Positions 17,352-25,725 of a DNA stretch of 33,656 nucleotides are shown here, piece by piece (positions within the stretch are counted from its first letter, which is position 1; every line of letters starts with the position of its first letter). Location: NCBI GenBank assembly GCA_003576975.1, contig QEVD01000057.1, forward strand, positions 1-33,656, written 5' to 3'. The notes below the pieces were generated by a model, which saw only the letters and a program-made list of their open reading frames with translations, had not been told where the DNA came from and did no database searches. Both the position numbers and the translations under genes were made by a program. The stretch is from Candidatus Zhuqueibacterota bacterium (GTDB lineage Bacteria > Zhuqueibacterota > Zhuqueibacteria > Zhuqueibacterales > Zhuqueibacteraceae).

Positions 17352-19091
17352 ATGAAGGAGGTTAAGTTGTTCGTGCTGGTCGCGGCGATTCTCGCTGCTG
17401 CTTTTGCAGAATCACCGGCGCAGCCCTCGTTGCGCAACAAGCCGCAAGTCATTCCGGGTGAAGTCATTATCAAATACAAAACACCGGGTGCGCGCAGCGC
17501 AACGATTCTTGCGGAAACCGGCATTTCTCAGGTCCGGGCCTTTGCAAACGATCAGTTTGTGCTGGGCAAGGTGGCGGCCGGGCGAAACATGGACGCGGTT
17601 TTGCAGGCCTGCCGGAATCAATCCGAGGTGGAATATGCCGAGCCGAATTACCGCCTGTACATCCTCGAAGAAACTCCGGCGATGCCGCCAGTTTTTCCGA
17701 ACGATGATCGCTTCGGCGATTTGTATGCGATGCACCAATCAAACGATAATGACATCGATGCGCCGGAAGCCTGGGATATCACAACGGGTGATCCGGATCT
17801 TATCGTCGGCATCATTGACACCGGCATTGACTACAATCACGAAGATTTAAAGGATAATATCTGGATCAACCCCGGCGAAAGCGGCGCCAATTCCAACAAC
17901 GGCGTTGATGACGATGGCAACGGCTATGTCGATGACTTTCGCGGCTGGAATTTTATTTTCAACACCAATGATCCTTACGACGATAACGACCATGGCACGC
18001 ATTGCGCAGGCACGGTGGGCGCGGTGGGCAATAACGGCAAAGGCGTTGTCGGTGTAAATTGGCGCGTGAAGTTGATGGCCTTGAAGTTTTTGGGGCAAGA
18101 CGGCTCGGGCAGCACGGCCGATGCCGCCGAAGCCATCATTTATGCCGCGAACAATGGCGCGAAAGTTCTCAGTAACAGTTGGGGCGGCGGTGAAGCTTCA
18201 CGAACGCTGGAAGACGCCATCAAATACGCGGAGCAACGCGGCGCGATTTTCGTGGCGGCGGCCGGCAATGACGGTCTCAATAATGATAACACGTCGAGTT
18301 ATCCTTCGAATTACACGGTGGCAAACGTGGTCGCCGTTGCCAGCTCTGATCGCAACGATAATCTGTCGAGTTTCTCGAACTATGGCCGTTCCTCTGTCGA
18401 TCTTGCCGCGCCCGGTTCGAGCATCCTGAGTTGCCGGCCGTTGGGCCGCTATCAATTGTTGAGCGGCACCAGCATGGCGACTCCGCATGTTTCCGGCGCG
18501 TTCGCATTGGTGTGGGCCAAATATCCCACGTTAACAACGCAACAAGTTATCATTCGCGTGCTCGGCGGCGTTGAACGCAAATCGGCATTCCTCAATCGCA
18601 TGGCAACCGGCGGCCGTTTGAATGTCGCGAATTCTCTCTCGACGAATCCGCTCATCGGTTTGACCACGGATTGGCGCAACACCACAAACACAGCCGGGCC
18701 ATACACCGTGCAAACCGGTGTGGTCGATGACGGCAGCGTTGCAAGCGTGCGCCTGATTTACACCCTCAACGGCGGCGCCGCAGATACGTTGAATATGCCG
18801 TCAACCGGCGCGCCGGATATGTATGCTGCCAATATTCCGGGACAGCCGATGAACACCGTGATTAATTACATGGTGCTTGCTGCCGATAATCTTGGCAATC
18901 GCACGCTTGGTCCGACGTACAGTTTTTCGATCAGCAGTCAACCCGATCCCGGTGACGGCGGCGGCTGTTGCGGCAGCCAGGCGTTGTCGCTCAAGGGCGC
19001 GGATGCTTCCACGGAATTTGCGCTTGGCACTCCGCTGAATCTTGCCTTCTTCCTGATTCCGCTTTGGTTGCTGCGCCGGCGCAAACGCTAG
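17352..19091 (+). CDS. Secreted subtilisin-like (S8) serine protease with C-terminal sorting tail
   Basis: A 579-aa protease precursor. Residues 1-24 are a signal peptide (FVLVAAILAAAFAESPAQ). Residues 33-105 are a fervidolysin-type propeptide (VIPGEVIIKYK ... VEYAEPNYR). The S8 domain runs from about 120 to 425 with the triad Asp156 (IIDTGID), His214 (NDHGTHCAG) and Ser374 (SGTSMATPHVSG), and oxyanion Asn306 (AAAGND). A beta-sandwich of about 100 residues follows. The end has GDGGGCCGSQ (534-543), a short hydrophobic stretch (NLAFFLIPLWLL) and RRRKR, i.e. the three-part plan of C-terminal surface-sorting signals, here with two cysteines. A strong AAGGAGG lies 7 bases before the ATG. Likely exported and held in the envelope or released after tail cleavage. 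Confidence 0.93.
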   Translation: MKEVKLFVLVAAILAAAFAESPAQPSLRNKPQVIPGEVIIKYKTPGARSATILAETGISQVRAFANDQFVLGKVAAGRNMDAVLQACRNQSEVEYAEPNYRLYILEETPAMPPVFPNDDRFGDLYAMHQSNDNDIDAPEAWDITTGDPDLIVGIIDTGIDYNHEDLKDNIWINPGESGANSNNGVDDDGNGYVDDFRGWNFIFNTNDPYDDNDHGTHCAGTVGAVGNNGKGVVGVNWRVKLMALKFLGQDGSGSTADAAEAIIYAANNGAKVLSNSWGGGEASRTLEDAIKYAEQRGAIFVAAAGNDGLNNDNTSSYPSNYTVANVVAVASSDRNDNLSSFSNYGRSSVDLAAPGSSILSCRPLGRYQLLSGTSMATPHVSGAFALVWAKYPTLTTQQVIIRVLGGVERKSAFLNRMATGGRLNVANSLSTNPLIGLTTDWRNTTNTAGPYTVQTGVVDDGSVASVRLIYTLNGGAADTLNMPSTGAPDMYAANIPGQPMNTVINYMVLAADNLGNRTLGPTYSFSISSQPDPGDGGGCCGSQALSLKGADASTEFALGTPLNLAFFLIPLWLLRRRKR

Positions 19092-19110
19092 TTTGGATTT
19101 GATGATCGAC

Positions 19111-19170
19111 GATTGAGGATAGAAGAAATTGAAAACTCTTTAGATGAGTTTATAATCTCTATCCTCAATC
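19111..19170. repeat. Long imperfect hairpin between protease and dehydratase genes
   Basis: GATTGAGGATAG (19111-19122) is the exact reverse complement of CTATCCTCAATC (19159-19170). Pairing continues inward with a few bulges to a TTTAGAT loop, giving about 25 paired positions. No T-run follows immediately, so it may be a repeat element or mRNA-processing hairpin rather than a classic terminator. Confidence 0.6.
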
Positions 19171-19223
19171 CTCGATGCTATCCTCGATTTTCAACACTTC
19201 GACCAACAGGAGCTTTGGCTTTC

Positions 19224-20231
19224 ATGTTGAGCGATACTTATCCCACCCTCGAAGCTATTCAGAAAAACCGCGAGCAATTGGGGAATCTCATCATTGAAAC
19301 GCCCGTTTGGCAATGGCAGAGTCAAAACACGCAACGTTTATTTGGCGAAAACACGGAAGTTTTTTTCAAATTGGAATTATGGCAGCACACCGGAAGCTTC
19401 AAGCCGCGCGGCGCGCTTACCTCAATGTTTGCCTTATCGCCGGAACAACTGGCGCGCGGCGTGACGGCGGTGAGCGCCGGCAATCACGCCGCCGCTGTGG
19501 GTTATGCCGCCTCCGTCTTCAAGACCACGGCTAAAGTCGTCATGCCTCAGCGCTCGGATGCAACTCGTATCGCGCTGTGCAGGTCATACGGCGCAGAAGT
19601 GGTATTGGTCGATGATGTGCATGCTGCATTTGATGCGGTAAAGTTGATCGAGCAAGCGGAAGAGAGAACATTTATTCATCCGTTTGAAGGGCCTAAGGTG
19701 GCGTTGGGCACGGCAACCGTGGGCTGGGAGTTTTGCCGGCAATGCCCGGCACTCGATGCCGTCATAGTCCCGATTGGCGGCGGCGGGCTTTGCGCCGGCA
19801 TTGCTGCGGCCGTGAAACAAATGCTTCCGAATTGCCAGGTATTTGGCGTCGAACCGTTGGGCGCGGATTCGATGCATCGCAGTTTCGCCTCCGGCAAGCC
19901 TGAGGCCATTGAAAAAGTCACGACAATTGCCGATAGTCTTGGCGCACCGCATGCCGCGCCTTACAGTTTTGCATTATGCCGGAAATTCGTTGATGAATTG
20001 GTTCGCGTCGATGATGATCAGTTGTGCGAGTCGCTGTATTTGCTTTATCGCGACATGAAATTGGCGGTTGAGCCGGCGGGCGCAGCCTCAACGGCGGCAT
20101 TGCTCGGACCGCTGCGCCAAAAGCTTGCGGGCAGGAACGTGGGGTTAATCGTTTGCGGCGCAAATTTGGCAACGCAAAAGTTTGCGGAATATCTGCAGCG
20201 CGGCGAAACGATTTTTACTTCCAAATTTTGA
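19224..20231 (+). CDS. Threonine/serine dehydratase-family PLP enzyme
   Basis: A 335-aa fold-type-II PLP enzyme that deaminates threonine or serine, or racemises serine. Lys60 in the motif HTGSFKPRGA is the Schiff-base lysine. SAGNH (84-88) binds the substrate carboxylate and GGGGL (185-189) the PLP phosphate. There is no C-terminal regulatory ACT domain, so it resembles catabolic TdcB or serine racemase rather than biosynthetic IlvA. I chose the ATG at 19224 because it begins a normal family N-terminus (MLSDTYPTLEAIQKNREQL) and has AGGAG 11 bases upstream. The longer in-frame reading from 19113 runs through a hairpin and gives an atypical extension. Substrate preference cannot be settled from sequence. 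Confidence 0.9.
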   Translation: MLSDTYPTLEAIQKNREQLGNLIIETPVWQWQSQNTQRLFGENTEVFFKLELWQHTGSFKPRGALTSMFALSPEQLARGVTAVSAGNHAAAVGYAASVFKTTAKVVMPQRSDATRIALCRSYGAEVVLVDDVHAAFDAVKLIEQAEERTFIHPFEGPKVALGTATVGWEFCRQCPALDAVIVPIGGGGLCAGIAAAVKQMLPNCQVFGVEPLGADSMHRSFASGKPEAIEKVTTIADSLGAPHAAPYSFALCRKFVDELVRVDDDQLCESLYLLYRDMKLAVEPAGAASTAALLGPLRQKLAGRNVGLIVCGANLATQKFAEYLQRGETIFTSKF

Positions 20232-20285
20232 AAGCAACAGTCAACAGTGATCTGACCGCCATTTTTGTTTACAAGGCATGCACAA

Positions 20286-22943
20286 ATGAATTGGCCGGCA
20301 AAGCTAATAACAAATCCCACCCTTTCACTCTTCGTTTTTCTCCTGTTTGATCTCATCCCAATTTATGCGCAGATGCCTTCCCCGCAGGCCGTCTTCGGTT
20401 TTCAAATGGGCGCCGACCGTAAACTCGTCGATTGGAAAGAAATCACGCATTACTTTGAAATGCTCGATAGAAGCAGCGAGCGCGTGCAAGTCGTCGAATT
20501 CGGCAAGAGTACCGAAGGCCGGCCCATGATCATGGCCGTCATTACCTCGGCGCAGAATTTTCGTCGTATGCCGGATATTCTGCGCATTCAGGCAGCATTG
20601 GCGGATCCGCGCAAAATGCCGAAAGATTCTCTCGAAAATTTTGTGCAACGCGGCCGCACCATTGTGATGCTGAGTTGCAGCATTCACAGCACCGAAATTG
20701 CAGCGTCCCAGATGTCGCTGGAATTGGCGCATCATCTCGCTTCAAACAATGACGCGGCGACACTTGAAATTCTCAATAACGTCGTCACACTGTTGGTGCC
20801 CTCGCCGAATCCCGATGGCATTCAACTCGTGGTCGATTGGTATGAAAAGCAGCTCGGTACGCCCTATGAAGGCAGCGCGCCGCCGTGGCTTTATCAAAGC
20901 TACGCCGGCCACGATAACAATCGTGATTGGTTCATGCTCAATCTCGCGGAAACCCGCGCCCTCACAGCTTTGCTTTATCACAAATGGTTTCCACAGATCG
21001 TTTATGATTTGCATCAAATGGGCCGTAACGGACCGCGTTTCGTCATTCCGCCGTTTTATGAAGTCTCGCATCCCAATATCGATCCTCTCATTTTGCGCGA
21101 GATTATGATGATTGGCGGCCATATGTCGACCGATCTCGCCGCGGCCGGCTTTACCGGCATTGCGACTGAAGCGATTTATGACATGTGGTGGCACGGCGGC
21201 ATGCGCACCGCGCCTTATTATCACAACACCGTCGGCTTGCTGAGCGAGGCCGCCAGCGTAAAAATCGCGACGCCCATCACATTGCGGCCTGAGGAGCTGA
21301 CCAGCGCCGGGCGTGGTTTGCAAAATGTGCGTGAATTTCAAACGAATTTTCCCAAGCCGTGGCCCGGCGGCGCGTGGCGCCTGCGCGACATTGTTGATCT
21401 CAATCTCACCGCCTGCAATTCCGTGTTGACTCTGGCGGCGCGCTATCGTGATCTCTGGCTGAGGAATTTCTATCACGTTGGATTGCGCGCCATTAATAAA
21501 GGCCGGCAAGAGCAGCCGGCAGCTTACCTCATTCCACGCGAGCAAACCGATCCGGCGGCAGCGCAGAAGATGCTCGATATTTTGTTGTGGCAGGGCACGG
21601 AAATTCTGCGCGCGCGCGAAAGCTTTGTCGCCGAGGGTATGCGTTTTCCTGCGGGCGCTTGCGTGATTGATTTGCGCCAGCCCTATCGCGCGAATATTGT
21701 CACCCTCATGGAAAAACAGAATTATCCCATCCGGCGTTCCTCGCCGGAGGCAGCGCCGGAGCGCCCGTACGATGTAACGGGATGGACACTGCCCCTGCAA
21801 ATGGGCGTTGAAGTGATGGCGCTGGAAAAAAGTTTTGATGTTGCAGCGGACACGATGAATTTCTCCGCGATGCCATCTGCTGCAAGAATCTTCTTCTCCG
21901 TTGAGTCTTCTCAGTCCAGTTTGAGCAAGGCGCAGTACTACCTTTTCTCCTCGAGCAATTCCGACGCCTATCGTCTGGTCAATCGTTTGTTCGATAAAGG
22001 CAAGTCAATTTATTGGAATACAAAAGCGTTCTCCGATCAGGGGCAGGCATATCCTGCGGGCCAGTTTCTTGTACCGCGTGCACGGCTTCAAGCGAATGAA
22101 TTAAAAAAACTCGCCGGAGATTTGACGCTTGCAGTCGTGCCGGTAACATCTTCATCATTTCCGGCGCAGCGGTTACAGCAGCCGCGGGTTGCGGTTTATC
22201 GCAGTTATGTTCCAGCCGAAGACGAAGGTTGGACGCGTTATGTATTGGATGATTTTGCATTCAAACATCAAACGCTGTGGGACGCTGATCTGCGCGCCGG
22301 TGATTTTGCAGAAAATTTCGATGCGATTATTATTCCGGATCAGGCTGATAGCGTGATCCTGCACGGCCACATTGCGCAGGCGCGTGATAACCGTCAGGTT
22401 TATCCGCCAGAATTTTGCGGCGGCCTTGGCCAAGCCGGCTTGCGTAATTTACGGCGATTCGTCGAGTCCGGAGGAAGCTTGCTGGTGTTTGATAGTGCCA
22501 CAAAATTGTTTATTGATGCCTGGGCTTTGCCTGCCGTGAATGTGCTGGAATCGCTCAAGGGTTCGCAATTTTCTGCGCCCGGCTCGATTCTGCGAGGTTT
22601 GGTTGACGCCGAGCATCCGGTAATTTATGGCTTGCCGCGCGAAGTCGCATTGTTCTTCGCGAATTCGCCGGCATTCAAATTATATGATCGTGAAGCCGTG
22701 AGCTTGATGGCCTACCCGCAGCAGAATCCATTGTTAAGCGGATGGCTGCAGGGCCATTCAGAGCTTCATAGTAAATCAGCGCTGGCGGAGATAGCCTTGG
22801 GCAGAGGCCGTGTTTTATTGTTTGGTTTCCGTCCGCAACATCGCGGACAAACATGGGGCACGTTTAAGCTGGTGTTCAATAGTCTGCTGTACGCCGCCGC
22901 TGAAATCAGCGCTGCGGATAATCCCGCGTCCAGCGTCGAATAA
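20286..22943 (+). CDS. Secreted M14-family zinc carboxypeptidase-like protein
   Basis: An 885-aa exported metallopeptidase-like protein. The start at 20286 gives a clear signal peptide (TLSLFVFLLFDLIPIYAQ); a TTG at 20265 would add seven residues and is less likely. The M14 domain covers about 40-360: His134 and Glu137 in SIHSTEIA, His243 in VYDLHQMG as zinc ligands, NPDG at 175-178, NNRDW near 211-215, and a candidate general base Glu321 in GLLSEAAS. The remaining 500 residues include a part resembling a glutamine-amidotransferase-like flavodoxin fold (about 640-800, with FVESGGSLLVFDSATK). Large exported M14 proteins of this type are common in Bacteroidetes-like bacteria and probably degrade peptides in the periplasm or outside. 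AAGG lies 9 bases before the start. Confidence 0.87.
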   Translation: MNWPAKLITNPTLSLFVFLLFDLIPIYAQMPSPQAVFGFQMGADRKLVDWKEITHYFEMLDRSSERVQVVEFGKSTEGRPMIMAVITSAQNFRRMPDILRIQAALADPRKMPKDSLENFVQRGRTIVMLSCSIHSTEIAASQMSLELAHHLASNNDAATLEILNNVVTLLVPSPNPDGIQLVVDWYEKQLGTPYEGSAPPWLYQSYAGHDNNRDWFMLNLAETRALTALLYHKWFPQIVYDLHQMGRNGPRFVIPPFYEVSHPNIDPLILREIMMIGGHMSTDLAAAGFTGIATEAIYDMWWHGGMRTAPYYHNTVGLLSEAASVKIATPITLRPEELTSAGRGLQNVREFQTNFPKPWPGGAWRLRDIVDLNLTACNSVLTLAARYRDLWLRNFYHVGLRAINKGRQEQPAAYLIPREQTDPAAAQKMLDILLWQGTEILRARESFVAEGMRFPAGACVIDLRQPYRANIVTLMEKQNYPIRRSSPEAAPERPYDVTGWTLPLQMGVEVMALEKSFDVAADTMNFSAMPSAARIFFSVESSQSSLSKAQYYLFSSSNSDAYRLVNRLFDKGKSIYWNTKAFSDQGQAYPAGQFLVPRARLQANELKKLAGDLTLAVVPVTSSSFPAQRLQQPRVAVYRSYVPAEDEGWTRYVLDDFAFKHQTLWDADLRAGDFAENFDAIIIPDQADSVILHGHIAQARDNRQVYPPEFCGGLGQAGLRNLRRFVESGGSLLVFDSATKLFIDAWALPAVNVLESLKGSQFSAPGSILRGLVDAEHPVIYGLPREVALFFANSPAFKLYDREAVSLMAYPQQNPLLSGWLQGHSELHSKSALAEIALGRGRVLLFGFRPQHRGQTWGTFKLVFNSLLYAAAEISAADNPASSVE

Positions 22944-23028
22944 ATTGTTGAGAATTTCTGTTGTGTGCAGTGTCTATTTAGCAACGCCATTCAAATAACG
23001 CCTCCCATTTCCTGCTGCCGCTACTTAA

Positions 23029-23082
23029 CGCGAATGTGCGCTAATATATTTCGAATTCGCGTTTATTAGTGTATATTCGCGG
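23029..23082. repeat. Palindromic GCGAAT-type intergenic repeat, copy 2
   Basis: CGCGAATGTGCGCTAATA (23029-23046) pairs with TATTAGTGTATATTCGCG near 23064-23081, with few mismatches. Its unit sequence and roughly 10-base spacing match the copy at 17271-17337. Confidence 0.6.
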
Positions 23083-23111
23083 TTTCGAGGAAATGAGTAA
23101 ATTATTTCGGT

Positions 23112-23160
23112 ATCCCTTATTACCTGTCCGCAGGCGGGTTATTGGGTGATATTGTTTTTA
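23112..23160 (+). terminator. Possible hairpin terminator
   Basis: CCTG-TCCG-CAGG forms a perfect small stem (about 23123-23134). The flanking ATTACC/GGTTAT arms can extend it imperfectly, and ATTGTTTTTA follows. It is about 170 bases after the peptidase gene, so it may instead be a regulatory hairpin for the next gene. Confidence 0.3.
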
Positions 23161-23302
23161 CAGCCGTTCGACCGTTGTATTAAAAAACGGGAGTTCTTTG
23201 AGCCTTGAAAACTCGCTCAAACCGAGGATGGAGCAGGGTGATCGGTTACAATCAAAAGTGTTACGGCAATTGAATAATTAAAATCAGTGTGCGAACCGTC
23301 AT

Positions 23303-25258
23303 ATGGATCAAAAAAAAGAAACAGCGCAAGCAGCAGAAAAAAAGCAAGCCAAGTCCGAGGAATCCCCGGCGCCTTACACCGCGGTCGTTTATTTTCATGG
23401 CATGGGCAGCCAGCGCCGCTATGAAGAAGTGAGCCGATTGGTGGATTGTTTGGATTACTACGCGGGCGTGAATCATGAACAGCGAAAGACAGGTTTACTG
23501 CGGGAGATCAAAGCCTATCTGGAAACGTGCCGTAACGGGCGCACGGATGATGTTTCCTATCTGCGAGTAACACATATAAAGGACAATCAGCGCCCGAAAT
23601 TTCGTTTTTATGAAGTCTACTGGGCGCCTTTGATGGCGGGCGCGATTTCAACAAAAGAAGTGGTGAAGTGGGTGCTGGCCCGCCTTGCCACGCCGGTGCG
23701 CATGGGAAAAACGCCCTGGCGCTTGCGGCCGCGCGTCAAACGTTCCGCATTGTTTCGCCTCTGGGCGGATCATGAAAAAGGCGGGAAGAATACGTATCAG
23801 CATGGCGATCTGCACGAGTTGTTGGAGGATTATGATGCGTTCGAGGGGCAGGCGGCTCGTCAAAAATATCCCAAAGGCGGTTTTCGTGATTTTTTGGCGT
23901 TCTTGAGCGACCAGCATAACAAGAACAATCATGGCGCGGCGTTGCGCGGCCGCATTGTAGCGCTTGCAAAAGAATGGCGCAGCTCTCACAATCGTGCCGA
24001 GATGTTTACGTTTGCCATGCTGCTGACGTTTTTTGCGGTGATGCTTATTGCCGTTTTTGCTGCGGCTGTGGCGGCTGTCGGCGTCAGCGGCCTTGCCCTT
24101 GCCGGCCTTGTGTTGTTGCTCAAGGAGATCGGGCTTGCGGATAGCATCGGCATCGATATCGATAAAGTGAATTCCTTTTTTCTGCAGATTTTCGGCTTAC
24201 AGAGCAATGCACCGTGGAGTCAAGTTTTTAGCCGCCCGGATTTTTACGTCATTCTCGCGCTCAGCTTGTTTACATTGCTGGGCTTGGTTCTCGTGCGCAC
24301 ATTCTTGCGCGATTATGTCGGCGATGTGCAGCTTTGGACGACCTATGAAGAAACAAATGAAAAATATCGAAAGCGTAAAGAAGTGCTGAAGGGCGCATTC
24401 GATACGATGGCGCATGTTCTGCTCGATGAGGCGTGCGAACGCGTCGTGGTGATCGGCCATAGTCTGGGAACGACGATCGCGCACGATACGCTGTTGGAGT
24501 TGGGACGATACAATCGTGCGCGCCACAACGATAGAGCCAAAGCCTTGCGCGGCCCGTTGCCGCTGCATAAAATCGAGCATTTCATTACGCTGGGCAGCCC
24601 GATTGACAAAGTTCATTATTTCTTTGAAAGCCATAAAGGCAAGCATCATCGCTACAATCGTGTGGTCGAAGAAGTGCGCGGCGATCTCGGTGAAGTGCCG
24701 TTTGCCTCGAATCGTAAACCGCATATCCATTGGATTAATATTTGGGATCGCGCCGACTTAGTCAGCAGCTCGCTGGAAACACCCTGCAACAAGCTGCTGC
24801 CCGATCTCAAAGTGGATAATTTTGAAATTTCCAGCTATTACTTTCCGGATCCCGTAAAAAGTCACTCGGCCTATTTTGAACATGCTGAAGTCATCAGCAT
24901 CATTTTTGACGTCATTTTCAATCACCGTTATTCATACAAAATGGCTCCGCGAGAAGGGTCTCACGGCGCGCCGAATTACAGCGCGCAGAATGTCGGTCCG
25001 GGAACCCGCCTGCCGTTCACTGCGCCGTTGCAAAGCATGATGATTGCGCTGCCCTGGTTGATTTTGGGAACGATCGTGGTTCATCTGATGCGAGTTGATT
25101 TTTGGAAGCCGATTTTTCTGTATGGCACGGCTTTCGTAATTATTGTTTTATTGATCGCGTGGGGTTTTAGTAAGATGGGCGGCCTTCTGAAGCCGGTCAA
25201 AGAGCCGGGAACCGCTGCACACTCCTCGACTGAAACGACGTCTTCCGATGTCTTGTGA
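23303..25258 (+). CDS. Membrane-associated alpha/beta-hydrolase (lipase-like)
   Basis: A 651-aa protein with a lysine/glutamine-rich start, then AVVYFHGMGSQRRY (27-40), which looks like the oxyanion-hole strand of an alpha/beta hydrolase. The nucleophile elbow is VVVIGHSLGTTIAHDTL with Ser387. An acidic residue and His are expected in the segments HWINIWDRADLVSS and KSHSAYFEHAEV. Four hydrophobic segments (about 236-256, 258-275, 312-334 and a C-terminal pair near 575-630) place it in the membrane, with the hydrolase domain split around the middle pair. Probably acts on lipids or esters in the cytoplasmic leaflet; substrate unknown. A small HExxH protein gene follows 49 bases downstream on the same strand. 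Confidence 0.75.
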   Translation: MDQKKETAQAAEKKQAKSEESPAPYTAVVYFHGMGSQRRYEEVSRLVDCLDYYAGVNHEQRKTGLLREIKAYLETCRNGRTDDVSYLRVTHIKDNQRPKFRFYEVYWAPLMAGAISTKEVVKWVLARLATPVRMGKTPWRLRPRVKRSALFRLWADHEKGGKNTYQHGDLHELLEDYDAFEGQAARQKYPKGGFRDFLAFLSDQHNKNNHGAALRGRIVALAKEWRSSHNRAEMFTFAMLLTFFAVMLIAVFAAAVAAVGVSGLALAGLVLLLKEIGLADSIGIDIDKVNSFFLQIFGLQSNAPWSQVFSRPDFYVILALSLFTLLGLVLVRTFLRDYVGDVQLWTTYEETNEKYRKRKEVLKGAFDTMAHVLLDEACERVVVIGHSLGTTIAHDTLLELGRYNRARHNDRAKALRGPLPLHKIEHFITLGSPIDKVHYFFESHKGKHHRYNRVVEEVRGDLGEVPFASNRKPHIHWINIWDRADLVSSSLETPCNKLLPDLKVDNFEISSYYFPDPVKSHSAYFEHAEVISIIFDVIFNHRYSYKMAPREGSHGAPNYSAQNVGPGTRLPFTAPLQSMMIALPWLILGTIVVHLMRVDFWKPIFLYGTAFVIIVLLIAWGFSKMGGLLKPVKEPGTAAHSSTETTSSDVL

Positions 25259-25307
25259 AGGGCTGCGATTTTCGATAGCAAATCACGCCGCGCATGATTG
25301 AGTCACT

Positions 25308-25694
25308 ATGAAAATGAATTCCGTGCAATGGGGAAAATTTGTGGGGGAAGCGATGCTCGCAATGCTGGGTAATGACCCGTTTCGCATTGCCCAGGCCTGC
25401 GGTTGGCAGGTGATTATTGAGCAGCAAGATTCGCTGAATTATTTTTTGCCGCGCCGGGTGGCCGTTTGGGAAGGGGATAAGCGCATCATTCGTATTTTTA
25501 GCTCAGCGTTGCGGCGGATTTTTATCGACGAACAATTCGGCCTGCGTTTGGTTTGCAGCCATGAAGTCTTTCACGGCCTGCATGCCTCCGGTTATAAATT
25601 GTGCCAAGCCATTTCTAACCCGCCGCCGCAGTTGACCCGCCCTGAGCAAGAGCAAGCCGCGGAAGCTTTTGCGTTGATACTGTTGAGCGCATGA
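25308..25694 (+). CDS. Small HExxH metallopeptidase-like protein (ImmA/IrrE-like)
   Basis: A 128-aa protein. SHEVFHGLHA carries an HExxH zinc motif (His85, Glu86, His89), and EQEQAAEAFALILL (113-126) gives a third acidic ligand in the place seen in ImmA/IrrE (M78) domains. The N-terminal half (FRIAQACGWQVIIEQQ) matches the start of that fold. ImmA/IrrE proteins cleave repressors to trigger stress or mobile-element genes, but no partner repressor or helix-turn-helix gene lies nearby. It is 49 bases after the membrane hydrolase gene and could share its transcript. The protein stops soon after the third motif, as in minimal family members. Confidence 0.65.
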   Translation: MKMNSVQWGKFVGEAMLAMLGNDPFRIAQACGWQVIIEQQDSLNYFLPRRVAVWEGDKRIIRIFSSALRRIFIDEQFGLRLVCSHEVFHGLHASGYKLCQAISNPPPQLTRPEQEQAAEAFALILLSA

Positions 25695-25725
25695 AGATTT
25701 CTCTTTGAGATTATTTTCATGCCTA

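Larger units (their letters stand above)
22944..23302. promoter_or_regulatory. Intergenic region with repeat and hairpin
   Basis: 359 bases without a gene. It holds the second GCGAAT-type palindrome (23029-23082), a hairpin-plus-T-rich stretch (about 23112-23160) and the presumed promoter of the hydrolase gene. I cannot assign -35 and -10 boxes with confidence. Confidence 0.5.

Noticed and set aside
20742-21800. 352-aa open frame on the minus strand
   Set aside because: Antisense to the M14 peptidase gene; an Arg/His/Ile-rich shadow with no recognisable domain.
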